Source: Sulfuricurvum sp.
GTDB lineage: Bacteria; Campylobacterota; Campylobacteria; Campylobacterales; Sulfurimonadaceae
Direction: 5' to 3'
Assembly: GCF_030691015.1 (NCBI RefSeq)
Contig: NZ_JAUYFF010000016.1
Location: 24,595 to 88,594, forward strand
Length of the DNA: 64,000 bases
In this document: piece by piece, positions 36,222-44,922 of the stretch
Position numbering within the stretch: the first letter of the stretch is position 1
Layout: every line of letters begins with the position of its first letter
Program-made: the position numbers and the translations under genes
The notes under the pieces: model-generated
The model's database searches: none
Told to the model about the DNA's origin: nothing
What the model saw: only the letters and a program-made list of their open reading frames with translations

Positions 36222-39200
36222 ATGAGTCAATCCGATACTATCACAGTAGACGGTAATGAAGCCGTCGCCCTAGTTGCCCATAAAATCAATGAAGTGATCG
36301 CCATTTACCCCATCACCCCCTCCTCGCCGATGGGGGAGTTTAGCGATCTTTACAGTTCCAAAGGGCAAAAAAATATCTTCGGCAGTGTGCCGGAAGTTTT
36401 TGAGCTGCAAAGTGAAGGGGGGGCGAGCGGTACGGTTCACGGAGCGTTGCAGGCAGGGTCTCTCACCACCACCTTTACCGCGTCGCAGGGGTTATTGCTG
36501 ATGATCCCGAATATGTACAAGATCGCAGGCGAGTTGAGCGCAACGGTATTTCATGTTGCCGCTCGCTCACTGGCGGCGCAGGGACTCTCGATATTTGGAG
36601 ATCATCAAGACGTTATGGGGGTTCGACAAACGGGTTTCGCACTTCTAGCGTCCAATTCGGTTCAAGAAGCGCATGATTTCGCCCTTATCTCCCAAGCCGC
36701 GACTCTCCGTTCCCGTATCCCGTTTCTCCATTTTTTCGACGGCTTTCGAACCTCACATGAAGTGAGTCGAATTGAGAAACTCTCCGATGACGTTCTGAAA
36801 AAAATGATTGATACGGGTTTGGTTGCGGCTCACCGTCGTAGGGGACTAAGCCCCGATCATCCTGTCCTTCGCGGAACGGCGCAGAATCCCGATGTTTATT
36901 TTCAAGGTCGCGAGAGCGTCAACCGATATTATCAGGCGTTACCCGAAATACTTCAAGGGGAGATGGATCGTTTTTCTACACTTACGGGACGCTCCTATCA
37001 TCTGTTCGATTACGTCGGTGCGGCGGATGCGGAGCGAGTGATCGTTTTGATGGGCTCAGGTGCCGAAGCGGTGGAGGAGAGTGTCAATTATCTGATTGAG
37101 AGAGGGGAGAGCGTAGGGCTTATCAAAGTGCGTTTGGCACTGCCGTTTGATTCAGAGGCATTTATCGCGGCACTTCCTGCGTCGGTGCAAGCGATCGGGG
37201 TACTTGATCGTACGAAAGAGCCGGGAAGTGTCGGCGAACCTCTGTATCACGATGTGGTGAGTGTGCTGTTTGAGCGAGGAGAGTCTCTTCCGTTTAAAAT
37301 GCCTCGGATCGTGGGGGGGCGCTATGGCCTCTCGTCCAAAGAGTTTACCCCGACGATGATCTTTGCAATTTACGAGGAACTCTCTAAAACCTCCCCGAAA
37401 AATCACTTTACAATCGGGATTGATGATGATGTGACTTTCACCTCATTAGAGTATGATCATGACCTGATTCTTGAAAATAAAGATCAGTTTCAAGCCATCT
37501 TTTACGGTCTTGGCTCGGACGGTACGGTGGGGGCGAACAAAAATACGATTAAAATTATCGGTACCGAGACGGATCATTATGCGCAGGGCTATTTCGTCTA
37601 TGATTCGAAAAAATCGGGTTCGATGACGACGTCGCATCTGCGCTTCGGTACCAAGCCGATCCGCTCGAGTTATCTGATCCAAAAAGCCGATTTCGTAGCG
37701 GTACATCAGTCGGTATTTTTGGAAAAACTCGATCTCCTTGAGATTGCCAAAGAGGGGGGAATATTTTTGCTCAACACGCCCTATCCCAAAGAGGAGGTAT
37801 GGCGTCGCCTCCCCCGTGTGACACAAGAGCGGATCATAGAGAAGAAGTTAAAGTTCTATGCTATCGATGCGTATAAAGTAGCGCACGCATCCAACATGGG
37901 TCGGCGGATCAACACGGTGATGCAGACCTGTTTTTTCGCGATCAGCGGTATTCTCTCTAAAGAGGAGGCGATGGCTAAAATCAAAGGCTCCATCCAAAAA
38001 ACCTATGGTTCCAAAGGGGACGTGATCGTGCAGATGAACTACGCCGCCGTCGACGCGACGTTGGAAAATCTCTACGAAATCGATGTCCCTGCGAGCGCTG
38101 ATTCTTTGTTCGAACTTCAAGCAACGCTCAAAGGTGATATGTCTGAATTTACCCGCGAGGTGATCGGAAAAATTACCGCGTTCAAAGGGGATACGCTTCG
38201 GGTTTCCCAAATACCCGATGATGGGACATGGCCGACGGGGACGACGCAGTATGAAAAGCGAAACATCGCTCAGGAAGTTCCTGTGTGGGATGCGGATACC
38301 TGTATCCAGTGCAACAAATGTGTCTCGGCGTGTCCTCACTCGGTAATCCGATCGAGTGTTTTTGATATTTCGTTTTTGAAAAATGCTCCGGCGGGATTCA
38401 GTGCCAAAGGGGCAAAAGGGAAAAACTTCGGGGAGAATGAGGTGTTTAATATCTCGGTTGCTATCGAAGATTGCACGGGATGCGCCCTCTGCGTTGAAGT
38501 ATGCCCTGCCAAAAATAAATCCCAAACCAATCTAAAAGCGATTAATATGGTTCCACAGATGGCGTTGCGTGAAGCGGGAATCGCGCAGTGGGATTTTTTC
38601 CTCTCGCTTCCTAAAATGGATAGAGGCTCGCTCGATCCTAGCAACCTCAAAGAGTCACAGTTTTTAGAGCCTTTGTTTGAATTTAGCGGGGCGTGTCCGG
38701 GGTGCGGGGAGACACCGTATGTGAAACTCGCTTCTCAGCTGTTCGGGGATCGGATGGTGATCGCCAATGCGACGGGGTGCAGTTCGATTTACGGCGGTAA
38801 TCTCCCGACTACTCCGTGGAAAAAGAATGATGAGGGGAGAGGGCCCGCATGGTCAAACTCGCTCTTTGAAGACAATGCCGAATTCGGGCTGGGATTCCGT
38901 CTCTCTATCGATGCACAGAATGATCGGGCGCGGGGAGTGCTTGAAACACTGAAACCGCATTTGGATGGGGCACTCGTCGAAGAGATTCTCAGTGCCGATC
39001 AGCATGAAGAATCACAGATCAATGCGCAGCGCGATAGGGTCGAAAAACTCAAATATTCACTGAAAACACTGGACAAGGAGGATGCCAAAACCCTTCTTGA
39101 ACTTGCCGATTATCTCGTCAAAAAATCGGTCTGGATTATGGGGGGAGACGGCTGGGCGTACGATATCGGCTATGGAGGATTGGACCATGTCCTCGCCAGC

Positions 39201-39788
39201 GGTAAAAATGTCAATATCCTTGTCCTTGATACACAGGTTTACTCCAATACGGGCGGGCAGCAGTCCAAAGCGACGATGACGGGAGCGGTGGCAAAATTTG
39301 CCGCAGGGGGGAAAGTAGGGGTTCCTAAAGACCTCGCTGCTATGGCCATTGCCTATGAAAACGTCTATGTCGCCAAAGTCGCGATGGGGGCGAACGATAC
39401 CGCAACGATAAAAGCATTTGTCGAAGCGGAGCGGTATGAGGGCCCTTCCATTATTATCGCCTATTCGCATTGCGTAGCGCACGGGTATGATCTGAAATAC
39501 GGATTCGATCAGCAAAGAAGAGCGGTGGACAGCGGTCTATGGCCGATTTTCAGGTTCAATCCCGATAAAATCAAAGAGGGGGAAAATCCGATGACATTGG
39601 ATTACAAGGGGCCTAAAATCGATGTGAAAGATTTTATGTACCGTGAAACCCGCTTCAAAATGGTTGAAAAAATGAATGCCCTTTCGGCAGGAACTTTTCT
39701 TCAGACAGCGGCTCATACCGCCGAATCGCTTTATGCACGCTACCAAAATCTGCATGCGTATTATGAACCTTCATCGAAGGAGGCGTAA
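36222..39788 (+). CDS. nifJ: Pyruvate:ferredoxin (flavodoxin) oxidoreductase, single-chain
   Basis: This enzyme reversibly converts pyruvate and CoA to acetyl-CoA and CO2 with low-potential electrons; in autotrophic Campylobacterota it can run as pyruvate synthase beside the reductive TCA cycle. The protein has 1188 residues from ATG 36222. Order: domain I with YPITPSSPMGE near residue 27, domain II and gamma part with GLGSDGTVGANK, two [4Fe-4S] motifs CIQCNKCVSACP and CTGCALCVEVCP in the middle, then the TPP domain with CPGCGETPY, GDGWAYDIGYGG and NTGGQQSKAT. The single-chain type differs from the four-subunit Por of many relatives. The DHOD-like gene follows 2 bases later. Confidence 0.95.
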   Translation: MSQSDTITVDGNEAVALVAHKINEVIAIYPITPSSPMGEFSDLYSSKGQKNIFGSVPEVFELQSEGGASGTVHGALQAGSLTTTFTASQGLLLMIPNMYKIAGELSATVFHVAARSLAAQGLSIFGDHQDVMGVRQTGFALLASNSVQEAHDFALISQAATLRSRIPFLHFFDGFRTSHEVSRIEKLSDDVLKKMIDTGLVAAHRRRGLSPDHPVLRGTAQNPDVYFQGRESVNRYYQALPEILQGEMDRFSTLTGRSYHLFDYVGAADAERVIVLMGSGAEAVEESVNYLIERGESVGLIKVRLALPFDSEAFIAALPASVQAIGVLDRTKEPGSVGEPLYHDVVSVLFERGESLPFKMPRIVGGRYGLSSKEFTPTMIFAIYEELSKTSPKNHFTIGIDDDVTFTSLEYDHDLILENKDQFQAIFYGLGSDGTVGANKNTIKIIGTETDHYAQGYFVYDSKKSGSMTTSHLRFGTKPIRSSYLIQKADFVAVHQSVFLEKLDLLEIAKEGGIFLLNTPYPKEEVWRRLPRVTQERIIEKKLKFYAIDAYKVAHASNMGRRINTVMQTCFFAISGILSKEEAMAKIKGSIQKTYGSKGDVIVQMNYAAVDATLENLYEIDVPASADSLFELQATLKGDMSEFTREVIGKITAFKGDTLRVSQIPDDGTWPTGTTQYEKRNIAQEVPVWDADTCIQCNKCVSACPHSVIRSSVFDISFLKNAPAGFSAKGAKGKNFGENEVFNISVAIEDCTGCALCVEVCPAKNKSQTNLKAINMVPQMALREAGIAQWDFFLSLPKMDRGSLDPSNLKESQFLEPLFEFSGACPGCGETPYVKLASQLFGDRMVIANATGCSSIYGGNLPTTPWKKNDEGRGPAWSNSLFEDNAEFGLGFRLSIDAQNDRARGVLETLKPHLDGALVEEILSADQHEESQINAQRDRVEKLKYSLKTLDKEDAKTLLELADYLVKKSVWIMGGDGWAYDIGYGGLDHVLASGKNVNILVLDTQVYSNTGGQQSKATMTGAVAKFAAGGKVGVPKDLAAMAIAYENVYVAKVAMGANDTATIKAFVEAERYEGPSIIIAYSHCVAHGYDLKYGFDQQRRAVDSGLWPIFRFNPDKIKEGENPMTLDYKGPKIDVKDFMYRETRFKMVEKMNALSAGTFLQTAAHTAESLYARYQNLHAYYEPSSKEA

Positions 39789-39790
39789 TT

Positions 39791-40786
39791 ATGGATTTCA
39801 CCACCACATTTTTAGGATTGAACCTCAAAAATCCCCTGATTGCCAGTGCATCCCCGTTGACCTCTTCAGTGGAGAGTATCCGCAGACTCGAAGATAACGG
39901 TATTGCCGCCGTTATTATGCACTCATTGTTTGAAGAGGAGATCAACCATGAAATCCATCAGATTGACCATTTTCTCCATATTAACAGTGACTCAAATGCC
40001 GAAGGGACCTCCTATCTTCCGAGTGAAGTCGATTTTGAGAATCTTCAAGCCGACAACTACCTCGAAGAGATCCGACGGATTAAAGCGTCGGTTTCACTCC
40101 CTCTTATTGCCAGCTTGAACGGTATTTCAGCAGGGGGATGGATCAGTTATGCGAAGAGACTTCAAGAAGCGGGTGCCGATGCGCTGGAACTCAATATCAC
40201 CTATATTCCTACTTCGATGGAGATGGAGGGGTATAGAGTTGAGCAGATGTACATCGACACCGTAGCACAGGTGGCAGAGCGGATCGATATCCCTTTGAAT
40301 GTCAAAATGAATGCTTATTTTTCGAACCCCGCCAATATGGCGAAACGGTTTGTGGAAGCAGGGGCAAAAGGGTTAACCTTGTTTGATAATCCCACGCGGG
40401 TGGAAGTTGATTTGGATCTTTTGAGCCCGTTGCAAAGAGCCAATATCACAACCTCTTACAATCTCAGCGAAACACTGAGATGGTGTGCCATTTTGTATGG
40501 GAGACTCTCTTGTTCACTGTGTGCCAACACGGGAATCCACAGCGGTGAAGATGTCCTTAAAGCGATTATGAGCGGAGCCGATACGACGGCATTGGCATCG
40601 GTGCTACTAACCAAAGGAGAAGGGGAAATCAAGCAGATTTTGAGTGATATGGAGGAATGGATGGAGAAACACGAGTACGAATCGATTTCTCAGATGAAAG
40701 GGTCTATTTCGTTAGCTCATACCGATAACCCTTCGGTGTATGAACGTAACTCCTATATGTATGCGTTGCAACACTACCGCCGATAA
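39791..40786 (+). CDS. Dihydroorotate dehydrogenase-like flavoprotein
   Basis: The 331-residue TIM-barrel protein of the class 1 DHOD superfamily has FLGLNLKNPLIASASPLTSS at the N-terminus, a central SLNGISAGGWISYAKRLQEA, ALELNITYIP and NVKMNAYFSNPANMAKR. FMN is probably bound. It lies 2 bases after nifJ; DHOD-like genes adjoin nifJ in many bacteria and are probably not the pyrimidine enzyme but a redox partner or accessory. The usual catalytic Cys/Ser loop region here reads SLFEEEINHEIH, so activity on dihydroorotate is doubtful. Confidence 0.83.
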   Translation: MDFTTTFLGLNLKNPLIASASPLTSSVESIRRLEDNGIAAVIMHSLFEEEINHEIHQIDHFLHINSDSNAEGTSYLPSEVDFENLQADNYLEEIRRIKASVSLPLIASLNGISAGGWISYAKRLQEAGADALELNITYIPTSMEMEGYRVEQMYIDTVAQVAERIDIPLNVKMNAYFSNPANMAKRFVEAGAKGLTLFDNPTRVEVDLDLLSPLQRANITTSYNLSETLRWCAILYGRLSCSLCANTGIHSGEDVLKAIMSGADTTALASVLLTKGEGEIKQILSDMEEWMEKHEYESISQMKGSISLAHTDNPSVYERNSYMYALQHYRR

Positions 40787-40794
40787 CTATGCGG

Positions 40795-40800
40795 TATAAT
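40795..40800 (+). promoter_or_regulatory. Probable -10 element of the DUF502 gene
   Basis: GCGGTATAAT with ATG 40827 and AAAAGGG between them. Confidence 0.5.
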
Positions 40801-40826
40801 TCGTCCTATTTAAAAGGGTATGATAC

Positions 40827-41447
40827 ATGAGCATAAGAATTAAATTATTACTGCGTTATATTTTTGTGGGGGCGCTTTCGCTGTTCCCTTTGATCTTGGT
40901 GATCGTTGTTGTCAATTATCTTAAAAATTTAGGGGTAAGTGCTTACTCTTCCCTGCACGATTACACAAATTCATTTGGGGTGACCTTGGCATTGATGGCG
41001 GGTGTTATCGCTGTTTTCGCCGTACTCGGATATTCGATTGAGAAGTACGGGCGCTCCATCTTTGTCTCGATGATCGACAGTACGTTTGAGAAAATTCCGG
41101 CTATCCGCTCCGTTTATTCGGTTTCTAAAAAACTGGCTGCGATGCTCAGCGGCGGGGAAGACGGGACGAAAAAAGAGGTGGTACTTGTTGAGTATCCCAA
41201 AGAGGGGTTATGGGTTCCGGCGTATCTGCTGAATCGCTACGAAAATATTTGTGTCCTTTTCATCCCCACCTCTCCGAATCCGACGAGCGGTTATACGGTT
41301 ATGGTGGATGAAGCAAAGATCAAAAAAACGACCCTCACTCTTCAAGAAGCCTCGTCGTTTATTATCAGTATGGGGGCTGATTTTCCTCAAAAAGAGAGTG
41401 TATCAGCTCTTATTCAAACTCATCAAACTTCGGCTCAGGGGCATTAA
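40827..41447 (+). CDS. DUF502 family membrane protein
   Basis: The 206-residue protein has two membrane segments (about 11-32 and 48-70), GALSLFPLILVIVVVNYL and GVTLALMAGVIAVFAVLGY, followed by a soluble domain with IPAIRSVYSVSKKLAAMLSG, VVLVEYPKEGLWVPAYL and FIPTSPNPTSGYTVMV. This pattern is typical of DUF502. The family is widespread and its role is unknown; some members affect membrane stress or cell-envelope traits. Its 3' end overlaps the convergent protease gene by 38 bases. Confidence 0.88.
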   Translation: MSIRIKLLLRYIFVGALSLFPLILVIVVVNYLKNLGVSAYSSLHDYTNSFGVTLALMAGVIAVFAVLGYSIEKYGRSIFVSMIDSTFEKIPAIRSVYSVSKKLAAMLSGGEDGTKKEVVLVEYPKEGLWVPAYLLNRYENICVLFIPTSPNPTSGYTVMVDEAKIKKTTLTLQEASSFIISMGADFPQKESVSALIQTHQTSAQGH

Positions 41448-42507
41448 AAGACTCTATAAGATGTTTTTGGTAGCGCGGAGCGCTATCGAAGAGTTTTCGC
41501 AACGCCCACATACCGTGTGTTTCACTGAGCGATGAGTCAACGATCACATAGGAGAGATAGACGGTGTTTTCGTTGATCGAAAACTGTAATCGCTCCAGCA
41601 CACTGTTCTCCCCTAATAAATAATCATACAACGCTTCGATATTCTCCTGCGGAATACGGCAGAGCGCCGAATCGGCAATGACGATACCGTTATCGTAGTA
41701 ATTGATGTCGATACGGCTAGATCCCATCTCAAATCGCCAGCTTCGTTGACTTCGGCGTGAGAGGGTGACGTTAATCTTCAGTGCCGCTAATATCTTTTCT
41801 ATCAATGCCACGACACCCGAGGGTTTATACCCCTCACGACGTCGTTTGGCAACATCAAGCTTCGTTCCGCATTTGGGACAATAATCGTTTTGGATCGTAG
41901 ATTCTACAATTAGATTTTTACATGAACCGCATCGGATGACATCTTCGGTTTTTAGAGCATTAAACTGATCGAGTGCCTCTTTAAGGGTGTATGAGGGGAG
42001 GGCAAATCCGAGATTATTGGAGTTTTGGATGATAAACGTGTTGACACCGATCACCTCCGCAGAGTCGTTGAGGAGCGGCCCTCCACTGTTTCCGGGATTA
42101 ATGGCGGCATCGAATTGGATGTATTCTACCTCTCCCTGCAACCGTGATGCTTTGGAGACAATCCCCTCCGTCGTAGAGTAATTAAGCCCATAAGGATGTC
42201 CGATGGCGATGACGCCGTCTCCGTCTTGTACGGGTGCTTCTGAAAGGATCAGAGGATTTTTACACTCGATAGAGATGGGGGAGCGGATAAACGCGAGATC
42301 AAATGCAGGATCATCATAGATTACCGTACCGATGGTTTTGGGAAGTGTTTTGGTGCTGATCAATACTTCTTTAAGGCCGCTGACGACATGCGAGTTGGTA
42401 ACGATGAGTTCTCCGATGAGAAATCCGCTTCCGCTACCGTAGGGGTTAGTAATCTGGACGATACTCTCAATCGTTTGTTCGACCATTTTCTGGGTGGTTG
42501 TATTCAC
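41410..42507 (-). CDS. HtrA-type serine protease with zinc ribbon and C-terminal YbjN-like domain
   Basis: The 365-residue protein has an S1C trypsin-like domain at about 10-180 with the intact triad H40 (VTNSHVV), D70 (DPAFDLAFI) and S141 (NPGNSGGPLL). No signal peptide or membrane anchor precedes it, and there is no PDZ domain, so it is probably cytoplasmic, unlike DegP/HtrA. A zinc ribbon follows (C193, C196, C210, C213). The last 140 residues (LIEKILAALKINVTLSRRS... with YVIVDSSLSETHGMWALRKL) resemble a YbjN/type III secretion chaperone fold; this is a tentative call. It lies 2 bases after the 456-residue unknown gene on the same strand, so they form a module. Confidence 0.8.
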   Translation of the reverse strand: MNTTTQKMVEQTIESIVQITNPYGSGSGFLIGELIVTNSHVVSGLKEVLISTKTLPKTIGTVIYDDPAFDLAFIRSPISIECKNPLILSEAPVQDGDGVIAIGHPYGLNYSTTEGIVSKASRLQGEVEYIQFDAAINPGNSGGPLLNDSAEVIGVNTFIIQNSNNLGFALPSYTLKEALDQFNALKTEDVIRCGSCKNLIVESTIQNDYCPKCGTKLDVAKRRREGYKPSGVVALIEKILAALKINVTLSRRSQRSWRFEMGSSRIDINYYDNGIVIADSALCRIPQENIEALYDYLLGENSVLERLQFSINENTVYLSYVIVDSSLSETHGMWALRKLFDSAPRYQKHLIESFNAPEPKFDEFE

Positions 42508-42509
42508 AC

Positions 42510-43880
42510 TTACACCTCCGTATAATCGAGATTTTTGATTTGAAGATAAAAGCTTTGGCTGAAATGATCCAAATCACTGTAGCTCAGATGTTCGGAAAAA
42601 TTGTTCAGCCCTTTGTAACGGCTCATATACGGCTCTATCGATTCACGGATTCGCTGTTCGATGAGGTTCTCTTTAAAAGTACGGGTGAGGGGGTCGTACA
42701 GCGGCGTCTCTCCTGCGGCTTTGAAAAAATCAGAGGCGTACACTTCGACATGCAGATGAAGAAGTGATCGCAGTGAGGGGTGAAGTCCGTAGTTGTAGAG
42801 TATATAGAGGGAAATATAGCGGTAAATTACGGTGATAACATAGGTTGAACGGTTATTTTTGTACCATCGCACTTTTCCCAGAGACTCTTCGATAAAAGCG
42901 GAAATTTCATCGTGCATTGCCTGCTCGAACGGGGAAAATGTATAGGCAGAGTTATAAAATTGCGTTGCGAAGGAGTCGATATCCATCGCGCTGAGCTCAC
43001 TCAGATATTGTTCCAAATCGGCATTTTTATCTTCGGTCAGTTTCTCATCGTCCATAAAATAGCCGTTGATTTTTTCACTGATATTTTTAGCCATTTTTTT
43101 GTGGGGGAGGAGAAGATAATCGATCTGAAGGAGTAAGGCAAGGTAGCTAAACGAGGTCATTCCGGTATTGTCGTTGGATAAAAGGCCGATAAGGCTTTGC
43201 TTGGTCTCTTGAATCCATTGCTGCATAAAAGTGAAGTTAACCTCAATATTTTCGCGAGGAACGCTGAGGAGATGTTCGGTATCCAGCAGCAGTGATTCAT
43301 CAAATTCGCCGGCAATAAACTCTTTTTCAAAATCGGCATTAAGGGCGATTTCACGGAGCGGATAAAAGATTTTTTGGGGGGTTATGGTGGCATTGTCGAG
43401 GCGAATAGAGAGTTTTACGACCCCTTTGGATTCGCTGAAACGGCAGTAGGTGAGTTGGAAGTCACGCTCTAAAAAACGGCGTTTGATTGCGACGTGAAGT
43501 CTGAAGCTCAGGGCAATATCGGCATAGGCCTCTAACGATGTAGCAGTGACAATGCCTTTGATGAGAGCAGAGCCTTGCGTAAGGCTGAAATGGAGAGATT
43601 CTTCAAGGCGTTCAATACTCAGATGGGGAGAGGGAAAGCTGTTTTCCTGATGTAGGAGAGAGGACAAAAAATACTCATATCCGCTTAAAATATCACCGTC
43701 GATGAAAGCTGCTGATGAGCGTTCAAACAGTTCTCTCTCATCAGTGTTCGGAAGGGCATGAATCCCCCGCCCATACTGTGGAGCACGGTGCATAGGGAGC
43801 GGATTTAACCAGGTTTTAAACGTATCGAACAGCCCCACTTCATTTTTTCCTTTATCCATTATGAAGCTTAGTGTAATCAA
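42510..43880 (-). CDS. Unknown 456-residue protein, operon partner of the cytoplasmic HtrA-type protease
   Basis: I do not recognise this protein. It is mostly helical, without a signal peptide, clear membrane segment or nucleotide-binding motif. Notable are an N-terminal FDTFKTWLNPLPMHRAPQYG stretch, a central region of long helices, and an aromatic-rich part (RYISLYILYNYGLHPSLRSL). The start may be TTG 43880, with AAGG 5 bases before, or ATG 43859 (MDKGKNEVGL), which has no clear ribosome binding site. It is divergent from pyrH and 2 bases from the protease gene. Because the pair is so tight, it may be a substrate, adaptor or complex partner of the protease; this is inference. Confidence 0.72.
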   Translation of the reverse strand: MITLSFIMDKGKNEVGLFDTFKTWLNPLPMHRAPQYGRGIHALPNTDERELFERSSAAFIDGDILSGYEYFLSSLLHQENSFPSPHLSIERLEESLHFSLTQGSALIKGIVTATSLEAYADIALSFRLHVAIKRRFLERDFQLTYCRFSESKGVVKLSIRLDNATITPQKIFYPLREIALNADFEKEFIAGEFDESLLLDTEHLLSVPRENIEVNFTFMQQWIQETKQSLIGLLSNDNTGMTSFSYLALLLQIDYLLLPHKKMAKNISEKINGYFMDDEKLTEDKNADLEQYLSELSAMDIDSFATQFYNSAYTFSPFEQAMHDEISAFIEESLGKVRWYKNNRSTYVITVIYRYISLYILYNYGLHPSLRSLLHLHVEVYASDFFKAAGETPLYDPLTRTFKENLIEQRIRESIEPYMSRYKGLNNFSEHLSYSDLDHFSQSFYLQIKNLDYTEV

Positions 43881-43904
43881 AGCAACCTTAAAGCGACAAT
43901 AAAG

Positions 43905-43910
43905 TATAAT
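43905..43910 (+). promoter_or_regulatory. Probable -10 element of the pyrH operon
   Basis: AAAGTATAAT, 46 bases before ATG 43957. Confidence 0.5.
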
Positions 43911-43923
43911 GCCCCTAATTTAA

Positions 43924-44667
<744 letters not shown>

Positions 44668-44685
44668 ACTAAAAGGATCATTGAC

Positions 44686-44901
44686 ATGAGACTCGAACAA
44701 CTTACTGCAAAAGCACTTGAAACTGCTAATATCGACCGTTACCAATTGGCTATTGCCGTTGCAAAACGCTCAGAAGAGCTTCTTAACGGAGCAACAACAA
44801 AACTTAACGTGGATGTAAAAAAAGCTAAAACAGCTGATATCGCTTTGATGGAGATTGCCGAAGGGTATATCACGATCAAAGGTTTTGTAGACAAAGACTA
44901 A
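44686..44901 (+). CDS. rpoZ: RNA polymerase omega subunit
   Basis: The 71-residue omega subunit assists beta-prime folding and forms one of the ppGpp sites in proteobacteria. MRLEQLTAKALETANIDRYQ and LAIAVAKRSEELLNG match the N-terminal conserved part. AAAGGA precedes the ATG. It lies directly before spoT, the gene that makes and degrades ppGpp, as in many bacteria. Confidence 0.93.
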   Translation: MRLEQLTAKALETANIDRYQLAIAVAKRSEELLNGATTKLNVDVKKAKTADIALMEIAEGYITIKGFVDKD

Positions 44902-44922
44902 TTTTACTAAAAAGCGGCATCA

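Noticed and set aside
37314..37322. A run of seven G bases in the pyruvate oxidoreductase gene, as in phase-variable poly-G tracts of Campylobacter.
   Set aside because: It is short, inside a housekeeping gene with an intact frame, and coding for conserved Gly residues. There is no sign of contingency-locus context.
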